Source: Pseudomonas viridiflava (lineage in GTDB: Bacteria > Pseudomonadota > Gammaproteobacteria > Pseudomonadales > Pseudomonadaceae). Taken from it: a stretch of 64,000 nt of DNA. Location: positions 1-64,000 of the forward strand of contig NZ_UTKY01000031.1 of the NCBI RefSeq assembly GCF_900583165.1, read 5' to 3'. This document shows, in pieces, positions 10,194 to 20,286 of this stretch (position 1 is the stretch's first letter; every line of letters begins with the position of its first letter). Position numbers and translations under genes: made by a program. Below the pieces are notes generated by a model. It had not been told where the DNA came from. It saw nothing but the letters and a program-made list of their open reading frames with translations, and ran no database searches.

Positions 10194-10772
10194 TCAGTGA
10201 GCCTGCGCGATGCCTTTAAGCTTGGCGACTTGGGTTGCCAAAACATCCATCAAGTCCGGGGACAGGCAGTCGTAGGTCTCCAGGCCGATTGAGCGCAGGC
10301 GTGTACGAATGCCCTTCATCTGCTCAGGAGGGGTGCCGGTTTCAATGATCGAAGAAACGAACGCCGCAAACCCCGGCGTAGACCAACCAGCCTGTGGCGA
10401 CAGTTCAGTGTGGACGAAGTCCAGGCCATAGAAGGCGTGATCTTTGTTCTCGATACGCCCGTACAGATGCGCGTGGCACGCGGTGCAGGCGTGGCGTTGA
10501 ATGGCTGCGTTCTTGTCGACGATTGCGAGTTTTTCTGCATGTGCAGTGACGCTGACAGCATCACGCGGAACCACCGCGATGACGGCAAATGTCGCGCCCG
10601 CCGGTTTCCAGCATTTGCTGCAACCGCATGCATGGTTATGCAGGGTCTGGGCAGCGATGGTCACCTCGACCTTATCCGCGGCGCACAGGCACTGCAGAGT
10701 GCCACCTGTGAAGTCAGCGGCAGCAGGGGATAGACCGTTATCCAGTGATGGATGAAGTTTGATGTCGCTCAC
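10194..10772 (-). CDS. gfa: S-(hydroxymethyl)glutathione synthase (glutathione-dependent formaldehyde-activating enzyme)
   Basis: 192 residues, the normal Gfa length. Zinc-binding cysteine pairs are visible: CLC near residue 29, CGCSKC near 50, and CTACH near 96. Gfa speeds the addition of glutathione to formaldehyde, making the substrate of FrmA. It lies directly downstream of frmA on the same strand, so frmR-frmA-gfa is probably one operon. Confidence 0.92.
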   Translation of the reverse strand: MSDIKLHPSLDNGLSPAAADFTGGTLQCLCAADKVEVTIAAQTLHNHACGCSKCWKPAGATFAVIAVVPRDAVSVTAHAEKLAIVDKNAAIQRHACTACHAHLYGRIENKDHAFYGLDFVHTELSPQAGWSTPGFAAFVSSIIETGTPPEQMKGIRTRLRSIGLETYDCLSPDLMDVLATQVAKLKGIAQAH

Positions 10773-10838
10773 TGTGTATCTCCAGATCGTTAAGGAATTC
10801 GAAATGCCCGAGGGATTTACCGCCCCCCGGGCCTCACA

Positions 10839-12289
<1,451 letters not shown>

Positions 12290-12330
12290 TGAACGACTCC
12301 AGTATAGGCGTGGTGGTTAGTGTACGCCGG

Positions 12331-12371
12331 TACTGAGGGGGAGTATGTGAATATACTGGCTGGGAGTATAT
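12331..12371. promoter_or_regulatory. frmR: Tandem FrmR/RcnR-type operators
   Basis: Two sites have the form TACT-N7-AGTA: TACTGAGGGGGAGTA at 12331-12345 with a G-tract, and TACTGGCTGGGAGTA at 12354-12368 inside longer ATA/TAT flanks. Centres are 23 bp apart. RcnR and FrmR bind such G-tract sites with TACT/AGTA ends. They lie 42-82 bp upstream of frmR. Confidence 0.75.
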
Positions 12372-12459
12372 TGGCCCGCCTTGCAAACATACATGGGCGT
12401 TTCGTTTGGGGACTGATCGCAATATGTTTGTAATGCTCACAAGGCGCCGGTGGCATTGG

Positions 12460-12816
12460 CTAGGGAGCAGGATGACGCTGAAGTTGATCACGTAGCGAGT
12501 TGGCCAGCGCTTCGACTGCCGCTTCGTTGCGCCGGTAGAAGTGAAAGGGCCCCGTCCGACAGCCATCAACCAGCCCCGCCCGTTTGAGCACTGCCAAATG
12601 TTGGGACACGGTCGATTGGGACAGGCCGCATCGCTGGGTGATCTGGCCGACACTGATTCCGCGTTCTACGTCCCATTTTTGCAGGGGGAAATACAGCTGT
12701 GGGGCGTTTAACCACTTCAGGATTTCCCGCCGCAGCGGATGGGCAATCGCACGTACGGCGGCATCGACGTGAAGCCGGGGGCGTTTCTGCTGTTGCTTAC
12801 ACATGGACTGTCCCAT
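12460..12816 (-). CDS. ArsR-family winged-helix regulator
   Basis: 118 residues from the ATG at 12816 (a second ATG lies four codons on). DNA-binding motif GISVGQITQRCGLSQSTVSQHLAVLKRAGLV is a standard ArsR recognition helix region, followed by a beta-wing with FHFYRR. No CxC metal motif is present, so it is probably a non-metal ArsR repressor. The start lies 15 bp past the luciferase-like gene's stop on the same strand, so it probably belongs to that operon. Confidence 0.82.
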   Translation of the reverse strand: MGQSMCKQQQKRPRLHVDAAVRAIAHPLRREILKWLNAPQLYFPLQKWDVERGISVGQITQRCGLSQSTVSQHLAVLKRAGLVDGCRTGPFHFYRRNEAAVEALANSLRDQLQRHPAP

Positions 12817-12830
12817 TGCTGCCAGTTGGA

Positions 12831-13814
12831 TCAGCCCAGCATGTCGGCCAGGGATTCGGCAATCAGTTGATAGGATCGGCAACGCGCTTTGGCGTCATAG
12901 ATGCGTGCATCAATGATCACTTCATCCGCTTGGGTCGTTGCGATGAACTGGCGTAGCCAACTGCCGACGTCGTCCTGGTCACCTGTCGCCGTGCACAGCA
13001 TCGCCTGGTTGAGGGTGTGCCGATCAATGTTGGTAAGGCTGTCCATAAAACCCTCCGAGGGACGCGGTAGCGGGCCTGCTTTGCCGGCGTACAGGTTGCA
13101 CACCCACTGCCGGTGAGAGCTGGCGATGTAATCGGCTTCGGCCCGTGACGGGGCGGCAAAGGCGTTGACGCCTGCGATCACATAGGGCTGTTTGAGCGCC
13201 GCCGATGGGCGAAACGACGTACGGTAGTGCGTAATCGCATCCATCAGAAAGCGCGGTGCGAAGTGTGAGGCGAAGGCATAGGGCAGCCCGAGCTTGGCGG
13301 CAAGGTCCGCGCTGTTCATGCTTGAACCCAGGAGCCAGAGTGGCACCTCGTGGGGGCCGGGAATCGCCCGCACCGGCTGATGCCCGTTGTCCGCCAGGTA
13401 ATCCTGCACATCGTGAATATCCTGCGTGAAATCACGCTCTGAAGCGTCACCGCGCAAGGCTCGAATGGCCGCCCCCGCTGAACCTGGTGCTCGACCGATA
13501 CCCAGGTCGATGCGGCCAGGGAACAAGGTGGCCAATGTGCCGAACTGCTCGGCTACCATCAAGGGCGAGTGGTTGGGCAGCATGATGCCGCCGGAGCCCA
13601 CGCGCAGTGTCTGGGTGGCCGCTGCCAGATGCTGGACGAGCAACGTGGTTGCCGAGGAAGCAATGCCCGGCAGGTCATGATGCTCGGCGACCCAGTAACG
13701 TTTGTAACCGTGGGCTTCCACATGCCGCGCCAAAGCGACCGCGTCATTCAGTGTGTCCGTAAAAGTTTTACCGTCGCCAATCATCATTAGGTCAAGCACA
13801 GAGAGGGCTGTCAT
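12831..13814 (-). CDS. LLM-class flavin-dependent monooxygenase (luciferase-like), first copy
   Basis: 327 residues from an ATG with AAAGGAG seven bases upstream (an ATG six codons earlier lacks this). Bacterial-luciferase TIM-barrel features are clear: YWVAEHH near residue 38, RVGSGGIMLPNHSPL near 70, and GRIDLGIGRAPGS near 100. Such enzymes use FMNH2 and O2 to oxygenate small substrates. It ends a four-enzyme minus-strand run with two TIM-barrel isomerase-like proteins and another luciferase-like enzyme. Confidence 0.87.
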   Translation of the reverse strand: MTALSVLDLMMIGDGKTFTDTLNDAVALARHVEAHGYKRYWVAEHHDLPGIASSATTLLVQHLAAATQTLRVGSGGIMLPNHSPLMVAEQFGTLATLFPGRIDLGIGRAPGSAGAAIRALRGDASERDFTQDIHDVQDYLADNGHQPVRAIPGPHEVPLWLLGSSMNSADLAAKLGLPYAFASHFAPRFLMDAITHYRTSFRPSAALKQPYVIAGVNAFAAPSRAEADYIASSHRQWVCNLYAGKAGPLPRPSEGFMDSLTNIDRHTLNQAMLCTATGDQDDVGSWLRQFIATTQADEVIIDARIYDAKARCRSYQLIAESLADMLG

Positions 13815-13849
13815 TGCAGGCTCCTTTTTCATATCAGGTGGAGAGGGCG

Positions 13850-14656
13850 TTACAGCGATGTAAAGTCAGGCCCGTGCGGATGACGTTCCAGGCGACGATC
13901 AATATCGCGCAGGGTTGTCAGGCAGCGTTGCAGCTTCAGATAAATATCGCCGCCGTAGTCCCAGCCGAGCACGCCAATGCTGCCGGTGTAGCCGACGCTG
14001 TTTAGCGCTGCGACCACGGCGAAGTTGTCCAACTCTCCTCGATCTACCGGTTCCATCGTGGCCACGCCGCCCCAGCCCAGTTCGCTGAGCGTGCTGCCTG
14101 AGAGCACGACTTGCATCAACCAGGGTTGCATGGCTTCAAGGCGTTGCTGAAGTTCGCCCTCCTGACTGGCGTACCAGTGATAGCCGTTGAAGGATGCGCC
14201 CAGGTGCGGGTGAGCGAAGTATTCGCAGATCTGCACCACCTCAGCCGTGGTTTGGGTGACGTGGTGAAGATGGGGGTACAGCGCAATTCTCAAGCCGCGC
14301 CGCGCTGCGATGGGCAGTACCGACTCGATGAACCGCATGATGGCCGAGCTACCGTTGACCGAGGTTTGGACTGCCAGTTCGATGAGTTCCACGCCTTCGA
14401 CGCTTTCGATGATTCGCCTTATGAGGTGATCATTGCGCCCTTCGTGCAGCACCAAATACAGGCCTTCAACCCGCAGACCATGCTGCTCGCGAACGCGCGG
14501 CAGCAGGCGCAGGTCGGTCAGCGGCGTGCCGCCCCAGGCTGACACCGTGATGCCATCAAAACCCAGTTCGGCGAGCATTTCGCACTGCGACTGAAAGGCG
14601 TAGACACCCATTGAAGAGTAAAAACATGAATCGAGTGCATGGACGCGATGGGCCAC
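13850..14656 (-). CDS. TIM-barrel sugar-phosphate isomerase/epimerase-like protein, copy A
   Basis: 268 residues of the xylose-isomerase-like AP-endonuclease 2 superfamily. QCEMLAELGFDGITVSAWGG near residue 24 is the family opening; carboxylate and His metal ligands are likely in ALYPHLHH, FNGYHWYASQEG and VATMEP. It is clearly paralogous to the next gene, sharing FNGYHWYA, GWGG and the EP ending of that strand. These proteins act as metal-dependent epimerases, isomerases or lyases; the substrate is unknown. Confidence 0.8.
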   Translation of the reverse strand: MAHRVHALDSCFYSSMGVYAFQSQCEMLAELGFDGITVSAWGGTPLTDLRLLPRVREQHGLRVEGLYLVLHEGRNDHLIRRIIESVEGVELIELAVQTSVNGSSAIMRFIESVLPIAARRGLRIALYPHLHHVTQTTAEVVQICEYFAHPHLGASFNGYHWYASQEGELQQRLEAMQPWLMQVVLSGSTLSELGWGGVATMEPVDRGELDNFAVVAALNSVGYTGSIGVLGWDYGGDIYLKLQRCLTTLRDIDRRLERHPHGPDFTSL

Positions 14657-14671
14657 GGTCTGTCTCCTTGC

Positions 14672-15472
14672 CTAGCGTGGCATTTCGGTCAATAGGGCCC
14701 ATTCAGGGTGTGCGGCCAGACGTTGCTCCATGGAGCGAAAGGCCGTGGCTGAACGGCGCAGGTTGCCGTAAACGTCGCCACCCATGCTTTGCCATCCCAG
14801 CACGCCGACACGACCGGTAAAACCTCGGCGTTCAAGGGCGCCGAGTAGAACGAAGTTATCCATCTCGCCTTCATCCAGCGGTTCGATGGTCGCCAGGCCG
14901 CCCCAACCCAATGGAGAGCGACGTGTGCCGGCAATGTTTACGTGCTGGAGCCAGGGCCACAGCGCATCAAGGCGTTCTTCCAACTTGCCTTCTTCAGTGG
15001 CGTACCAGTGATAACCGTTGAACACGATATTCAGTCGGGGGTGGTTGAACTCCCGGCACAGTGCAATGGCTTCGGTGGTGGTTTGCAGGCCATAGCGCGC
15101 GTGCGGATAAAGATTGATGTGCAGGCCTCTGCGCTCACAGATAGGCAATAGGCGCTCAAGCATGCGGCGGTCAAAATTGGTGACTTCCTCACCTGAATGC
15201 AGCGCCAGTTCAATCGTGGTGCAACCTTCAAGACTCTCGAATACCTGGGTCACGAACGCTTCGAGGCCTTTGCGGTAGATCAAGTAGACCGCGCCCACGT
15301 CCAGGCCCCAGGTGGGTTTGACCTGAGGAATCGACTTCAGGTCTTGGCTCCACGCCGACATCGTCATGCCTTGATAGCCATGTTCGGCGAGCATTTCGCA
15401 CTGTGCCGCCAAGGGGTAGGTACCCATGGCGGTCTGGAAGATGAGGTCCATGTGGTGAAGGGCGCGATTCAT
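14672..15472 (-). CDS. TIM-barrel sugar-phosphate isomerase/epimerase-like protein, copy B
   Basis: 266 residues, same family and close length as copy A 15 bp downstream. Shared signatures include QCEMLAEHGYQGMTMSAW, NLYPHARYG, FNGYHWYATEEGKL, GWGGLATIEP and GVLGW. Divergence is enough that the duplication is old and roles have probably split. The start overlaps the upstream monooxygenase stop by four bases (ATGA), so the two are translationally coupled. Confidence 0.8.
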   Translation of the reverse strand: MNRALHHMDLIFQTAMGTYPLAAQCEMLAEHGYQGMTMSAWSQDLKSIPQVKPTWGLDVGAVYLIYRKGLEAFVTQVFESLEGCTTIELALHSGEEVTNFDRRMLERLLPICERRGLHINLYPHARYGLQTTTEAIALCREFNHPRLNIVFNGYHWYATEEGKLEERLDALWPWLQHVNIAGTRRSPLGWGGLATIEPLDEGEMDNFVLLGALERRGFTGRVGVLGWQSMGGDVYGNLRRSATAFRSMEQRLAAHPEWALLTEMPR

Positions 15473-16485
15473 GGGGTAGCCTGCATAGGTTGAGAGGCGA
15501 CAGGGAGGGTGATGCTGGGAAAGTGCGGCAGCAGGTATTCAGCCAGCTCATCGATAACTTCAGCGGCAGGGCGGCGTTGCGGCTTGAAGTGCAGAGCAAC
15601 ATGACCCACCCCCTGATCCTGTTGGCGTTTCCAGTGCTCGATGAGTGCATTACGCCCGGCGCGCAATACCCGGCCGGCCTGCACGGGATGGTTCGGGTCG
15701 CGATCCAGATCAAACAACGTGCCGTAGCCGTAGGGTTTGTGCACATCGTTGCCACAGACGGCACGCCAGCGTTCGATCACCTGGGGAATCAGCGCAGGGT
15801 TGGAGGTGTAGGAGAGAATCCCGTCACTGTGTTCGCCGATCCATTCCTGCGTTTGGCCGGCGTGGCCGACGATAAGGGTGGGCAAGCGCGTCCCGACAGG
15901 TTTTGGCACCAGGTCAATTTCACCGTTCAACCGGCCATAGAAACGCGATGTATGTGTGGCCCAATGGCTTTGTGTGGTCGCGCGAATGATATCTAGCGCG
16001 TCGCGAAAGCGTTCGGCGCGGTTATCAAAATCCAAGCCGAACGCCGGGTATTCGATCGGCCGGTCGCCGGTGGCCAGCCCCAGGATGAATCGCCCGCCCA
16101 GCAATTGGTCCACGCTGGCGGCCTGCTTGGCGACAATCAGTGGGTCGCGCAACGGCAGGACGATACCCGCCGTGCCAATCGCAATATGCTTGGTCACGGC
16201 CGCCAGGTAGCCGGCATAGACCAATGGATCGAGGATCTGGCCGACATCCCCGAAGTTAGGGTCATAGAACGGTACATCCCGCAGCCAGATTGCGGAGAAG
16301 CCAGCTTCGTCCACACGTTGAGCCATCTGCGCGTGATCTTGCAGGGTAGGGCCTGGGCTGTTCGGGTAGCTTTCCAGTGGGGCAATAAAACCGAAGGTCA
16401 AATGCCCTTGTTTGAATACGCGGGCATAGCCCGGGTGCTGCTGTAGCTCCGGAGCGATTGCGCGTGCGCAAGGTTGAGAGGTCAT
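15469..16485 (-). CDS. LLM-class flavin-dependent monooxygenase, second copy
   Basis: 338 residues, luciferase-like TIM barrel. Visible: GFSAIWLRDVPFYDP near residue 62, IGTAGIVLPLRDPL near 103, GGRFILGLATGD near 129, and a C-terminal AEYLLPHFP typical of the group. It is first in the minus-strand operon, starting about 160 bp from the divergent LysR gene. It is not a recent duplicate of the other luciferase-like gene, so the two likely catalyse different oxidations in one pathway. Confidence 0.86.
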   Translation of the reverse strand: MTSQPCARAIAPELQQHPGYARVFKQGHLTFGFIAPLESYPNSPGPTLQDHAQMAQRVDEAGFSAIWLRDVPFYDPNFGDVGQILDPLVYAGYLAAVTKHIAIGTAGIVLPLRDPLIVAKQAASVDQLLGGRFILGLATGDRPIEYPAFGLDFDNRAERFRDALDIIRATTQSHWATHTSRFYGRLNGEIDLVPKPVGTRLPTLIVGHAGQTQEWIGEHSDGILSYTSNPALIPQVIERWRAVCGNDVHKPYGYGTLFDLDRDPNHPVQAGRVLRAGRNALIEHWKRQQDQGVGHVALHFKPQRRPAAEVIDELAEYLLPHFPSITLPVASQPMQATP

Positions 16486-16643
16486 CGGGGTGCGCTCGTA
16501 GTAGCGGATGGCGGTGACATTGAAGGCGAGATGCGCGCCATAAAGTCACGATGGAGGGGACTATAGGCGCTATGATTGGAAAGAAAAACAGGATTAAATT
16601 CCGATCATTTGTGAAAATAACGCTCAAATAAATGAGGCTGTTC

Positions 16644-17525
16644 ATGGATCATTTCGGCGCGCTCAGCGCATTTGTTCAGGCAGCACATACCCGCAGCTTC
16701 ACTGAGGCCGGGCGCAGAACCGGGGTTTCTTCCTCGGCTGTTGGAAAGGCGGTGGCGCGGCTGGAGGAAGAGTTGGGCGTGCGGCTGTTTCATCGCTCTA
16801 CCCGCGCAATCACATTGACGGCGGAAGGCAGCCTTTTTCTGGAGCGTTGTCAGCGGATTTTTGCGGAGTATGAAGTCGCCAAGCGTGAGCTCACTCAAGC
16901 GGCCGGCAACCCGCAGGGCAAACTGCGCCTTGGCTTGCCACAACTGGGCATGCGGTTGATGCCTCATTTGATTGCGTTTCAGCAGGCGTATCCAGAAGTG
17001 GAATTGGAACTGGAGTTCAGTGATCGCCTGGTGAATGTGATTGAGGAAGGCTTCGATGCCGTGATGCGCATTGGCGAGGTCGATGACTCGCGACTGATGA
17101 TGCGTAAGCTCAACGGCTACAGCCACCGCTTGGTCGCATCGCCAAACTACCTTGCGCGTCGAGGTGTGCCTGCGCGGCCGACGGACCTTTCGAACCATGC
17201 TTGCCTGCGATACCGCTATCCCACCAGCGGAAAGCTTGATCCTTGGCCATTGGTGACGAAGAAAGGGCAAGACGCGCTGGAGCTGGGCCAATCGGCGACG
17301 TCGAACGCGATTGAAGCCTTGCTGGCAATGGCAGAAGCAGGGCAGGGCATCGCCTGCCTGCCCGACTTTTTTATCGAGGATGCCATCGCGGCAGGGCGTT
17401 TGGTGCCGGTATTGGACCGGTACATCAGCGATCACCGCACGTTCAGCATCTTGTGGCCGTCCAGCCGACAGCCGCTGCCCAAGATCAAGGCGTTTGTCAG
17501 TTTCATGGCCTCACGCCTGACGTGA
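16644..17525 (+). CDS. LysR-family regulator divergent from the luciferase/TIM-barrel operon
   Basis: 293 residues from an ATG with GAGG seven bases upstream; an ATG four codons earlier has no ribosome site. N-terminal winged HTH includes SFTEAGRRTGVSSSAVGKAVARLEE, then the LRLGLPQLGMRLMPHL start of the periplasmic-binding-like effector domain. The divergent position makes it the likely regulator of the operon ending at 12460. Confidence 0.87.
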   Translation: MDHFGALSAFVQAAHTRSFTEAGRRTGVSSSAVGKAVARLEEELGVRLFHRSTRAITLTAEGSLFLERCQRIFAEYEVAKRELTQAAGNPQGKLRLGLPQLGMRLMPHLIAFQQAYPEVELELEFSDRLVNVIEEGFDAVMRIGEVDDSRLMMRKLNGYSHRLVASPNYLARRGVPARPTDLSNHACLRYRYPTSGKLDPWPLVTKKGQDALELGQSATSNAIEALLAMAEAGQGIACLPDFFIEDAIAAGRLVPVLDRYISDHRTFSILWPSSRQPLPKIKAFVSFMASRLT

Positions 17526-17549
17526 ACCGCTGCAGCGCGCCAAACGCAA

Positions 17550-17583
17550 CTGCCGGCGCACTGGTTGACCAGAGCGCCGGCAG
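17550..17583. terminator. Bidirectional hairpin between LysR and DoxX genes
   Basis: CTGCCGGCGC and GCGCCGGCAG form a perfect 10-bp GC-rich stem, with CTGGT/ACCAG pairing further inside. It stands between two convergent genes. No T-run follows in either direction. Confidence 0.55.
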
Positions 17584-17601
17584 CGGTTGCGTAAGGCTCA
17601 A

Positions 17602-18003
17602 TCACGCATTGTTGGATGGCTTGGCCGCAAAAGCGCCTTCACCCAGCAATGCAACGACCAGTGCAGTCACGCTCAAGTAGATTGGATATTCCCAGCCGCC
17701 ATTGGCGTTGGTGAAGCTCCAGCCGTTACCGAAGTGCACGGTTGCCGCGACAAACAGCTGGACCACTGCCAGTGCCGCTACCCAGCGTGCATACACGCCC
17801 AATACCAGCATCAGGCCGCCGATCACTTCGAATGCCATGACCGGATAAGCCAGGAAGCCTGGAAAACCGATGGACTCGAAAAAGCCTGCGGTGCCGGCTG
17901 GCGTGAACACCAGCACTTTGGTCAAACCGTGGGCGATGAACATGATGCCGAGGGCCAGGCGCATCACGAATGCAGCGTAGGGTGCAGTGCGAGAATCAAT
18001 CAT
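17602..18003 (-). CDS. DoxX-family membrane protein
   Basis: 133 residues from the ATG preceded by AAAGGAG (an upstream in-frame start would overlap the next gene without a ribosome site). Four hydrophobic helices, with LALGIMFIAHGLTKVLVF and GFLAYPVMAFEVIGGLMLVLG as DoxX hallmarks. DoxX proteins sit in the inner membrane and are linked to redox stress. It ends a four-gene operon with an esterase, a DODA-type dioxygenase and an F420-type reductase. Confidence 0.85.
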   Translation of the reverse strand: MIDSRTAPYAAFVMRLALGIMFIAHGLTKVLVFTPAGTAGFFESIGFPGFLAYPVMAFEVIGGLMLVLGVYARWVAALAVVQLFVAATVHFGNGWSFTNANGGWEYPIYLSVTALVVALLGEGAFAAKPSNNA

Positions 18004-18020
18004 GGTGTAGCTCCTTTTAT

Positions 18021-18692
18021 TTAGTTGGCAAGGGACAGCGTGTGGCTTAGCCATTGAGAGAAATCGGCCAGTTCTTCACCGATAATCTCGTGGGCCATGT
18101 TGTAGAAATGGGTTTCGTGTTTGACGCCGATGCGATCCAGCCAGGCATCTGCCTCGCTCGCCCAGTCAATCGGCAGGACAGCGTCCTGGTGGCCGTGGGC
18201 GATGAACGCCGTGACCGACTTGAGGCGTTCGGCTGAGGCGATCCGGGGGGCAATTTCGCGCAGCATGCGGCCGCTCAATATCGCGAAGCCCGCCACCAGT
18301 TCCGGCTCGGTGACGCCCAGGCTCGCGCTCATGATGCCGCCCTGGCTGAAGCCTGCGATGACCGTCGGCAAGGCAGGTAGCGCTTCGATAAACCGCTGCA
18401 ACAGCAGGCGGCTGGCTTCCGCCTGTTCCTGGTTGAACGACGGACCATTGCTGGTGAAGTTCACCTGGTACCAGGCAAAGCCTTGTGGGCCGACCTGCAA
18501 GGGGGCGCGAACCAGAATGACTTCCAGCTCTTCAGGCAGTGATTCGGCCAAGGCAGCAAGATTGCCTTCGTTCGAACCCACACCGTGCAGCAGAATCAAG
18601 CGGCCTTTCGGGGTGAAAGTACTGCAGCCTTTGCGGAAAAACAGACCCGTCTGTGGTTCGCGGGCTGCGTCGGAAAATGTAGTGTCACGCAT
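18021..18692 (-). CDS. Alpha/beta hydrolase (phospholipase/carboxylesterase family)
   Basis: 223 residues from the ATG overlapping the upstream stop (ATGCGTGA). LLHGVGSNEGNL gives the oxyanion loop, GFSQGGIMS the nucleophile elbow with Ser, and AHGHQDAVLP the acid region; a late His in FYNMAHEI completes the triad. It is a cytoplasmic serine esterase. Translational overlap with the dioxygenase gene implies a shared function, perhaps on aromatic esters or quinone adducts. Confidence 0.85.
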   Translation of the reverse strand: MRDTTFSDAAREPQTGLFFRKGCSTFTPKGRLILLHGVGSNEGNLAALAESLPEELEVILVRAPLQVGPQGFAWYQVNFTSNGPSFNQEQAEASRLLLQRFIEALPALPTVIAGFSQGGIMSASLGVTEPELVAGFAILSGRMLREIAPRIASAERLKSVTAFIAHGHQDAVLPIDWASEADAWLDRIGVKHETHFYNMAHEIIGEELADFSQWLSHTLSLAN

Positions 18693-19527
18693 GGTCAATA
18701 GTGCCTTGAGTCAGTTGAGTAGGTTCGTAGCCAGTGGACGGGGCCGATGAGAACAAGTAGCTGTCCATGGCCAGCACGCCGTAGGTCACGCCGCCCTCCA
18801 ATACCTGTGTCTCATAGCCTTCCCCGGCTGCGCCGAGGGCGATCAGCAAGGGCAGAAAGTGTTCATCGGTAGGGTGAGCCCGCTCAGCCGACGGCGCGTA
18901 CTGCTTGAAGTCCAGCAATTGTCCGGTGTTACCGTCCTGCAGGGTTTGAGCGGTCCACGCGGCGAACGCATCGACGTAGGCAGCGCTCTCGCGGGTGGCG
19001 CCGCGGAACTCATACAAGTTGTGGGTCAGGCTGCCTGACGCGACGATCAGCACATTCATATCCCGCAGTGGCTTGAGCGCGTCGCCCAGCTTCCAGGCCT
19101 GATGAGTGTCAAGGCTGGCCGGCATGGAGACCTGCACCACCGGGATATCCGCTTCGGGTGCCAGGTACAACAGCGGCACCCAGGCGCCATGGTCCAGGCC
19201 GCGTTGAGCGTCCAGTCGCGACTGCCAGCCGGCAGCCTGCAACAGGTCTACGATATGCCCAGCCAGGGCGGGAGCGCCCGGTGCGGGGTAGCTCAATTGA
19301 TACAGTGCGTCGGGAAACCCTCCAAAATCATGGATGGTCGCAGGCGCGGTGCTCGCCGTGACAAGGACTTCGCCGCGCGTCATCCAATGCGGAGAGAGGA
19401 CGACGATGGCGTCAGGTCGCGGCAGCTCGCGACCGACCTGAGCCAGGCGGGGACCCGCCAGGCCAGGTTCGATGGCGAACATTGGAGCACCATGAGACAC
19501 AAACAGCAGGGGAAACGGGGTGTTCAT
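18685..19527 (-). CDS. DODA-type extradiol aromatic ring-opening dioxygenase (YgiD-like)
   Basis: 280 residues, family of 4,5-DOPA extradiol dioxygenases and class III LigB-like enzymes. Metal-site histidines appear in FVSHGAP, LSPHWMT, GSLTHNLYEF and HPTDEHFLPLL. It probably opens catechol-type rings, although bacterial members have few proven substrates. Operon with DoxX, esterase and F420-type reductase; the divergent LysR at 20287 probably regulates it. Confidence 0.87.
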   Translation of the reverse strand: MNTPFPLLFVSHGAPMFAIEPGLAGPRLAQVGRELPRPDAIVVLSPHWMTRGEVLVTASTAPATIHDFGGFPDALYQLSYPAPGAPALAGHIVDLLQAAGWQSRLDAQRGLDHGAWVPLLYLAPEADIPVVQVSMPASLDTHQAWKLGDALKPLRDMNVLIVASGSLTHNLYEFRGATRESAAYVDAFAAWTAQTLQDGNTGQLLDFKQYAPSAERAHPTDEHFLPLLIALGAAGEGYETQVLEGGVTYGVLAMDSYLFSSAPSTGYEPTQLTQGTIDHA

Positions 19528-19547
19528 GGTGAAATGCTCCGTTGGGG

Positions 19548-20177
19548 TTACTTGCTAAGCCAGACCGGGGCGATGGACGTGCCCAGGCCGGCGCCATAGC
19601 CGAGGTAGATATTCAGACCTGCCAACGGCTCCAGGTAGCGAGCGTTGATCAGTGCGCCGGTGTCGACGGTGTTCCAACCCAGGCTGCGAGCCAGGGCTAT
19701 GGCCGTCTGCTTGGCGCGTTCACTGTCACTGGCCACGAATACGCTGCCACGCTGGTCATTGGCGAACGTCGGCCCATCGCCCAGTACCTGAGCAAACAAG
19801 GTGTTGAAGGCTTTGACGACCTGGGCCTGTGGCACTGCCTTGGCGATTTCTTCGCTGGCGCTGGTGACGTGGCCGATGGTCAGCGACATGTAATCGGCGC
19901 TGAGTGGGTTGGTGATATCGATGATGACCTTGCCGCTCAGATCGCCCAGGCTCTGCAGCGCCGCGACGGCGTCTGCGTAGGCCGTGGCAAGCACCACCAC
20001 GTCACTGTCGCCCAGCGCCTGCTCGGCGTTAAAGGCAGTCACCTGTTCGAACTGGGCTGCCAGCGCTTCTGCTTTCTGGATGTCACGCCCCGTAATACGG
20101 ACCACGTGACCAGCGCCAGACAGCTGCTTGGCGAACGCTGAACCCATGTTGCCGGTACCCACTACTGTAATTTTCAT
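19548..20177 (-). CDS. NADPH-dependent F420-reductase-like oxidoreductase
   Basis: 209 residues with an N-terminal Rossmann fold, GTGNMGSAFAKQL near residue 7, then VVLATAYADA and VIDITNPLS, matching the F420-dependent NADP reductase superfamily. Pseudomonas does not make F420, so it probably acts on another NADP-linked substrate. First gene of the DoxX operon, about 110 bp from the divergent LysR gene. Confidence 0.82.
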   Translation of the reverse strand: MKITVVGTGNMGSAFAKQLSGAGHVVRITGRDIQKAEALAAQFEQVTAFNAEQALGDSDVVVLATAYADAVAALQSLGDLSGKVIIDITNPLSADYMSLTIGHVTSASEEIAKAVPQAQVVKAFNTLFAQVLGDGPTFANDQRGSVFVASDSERAKQTAIALARSLGWNTVDTGALINARYLEPLAGLNIYLGYGAGLGTSIAPVWLSK

Positions 20178-20286
20178 ATCGACCTCTTAAGCGTTGGTGT
20201 GTGTTTCGATGGGCTCAGTTTATAGATTGAGATTTTGAGATAAATAAGGCCAAATGTGATTGATAGTTCCACTAAGTGAGACAGTA

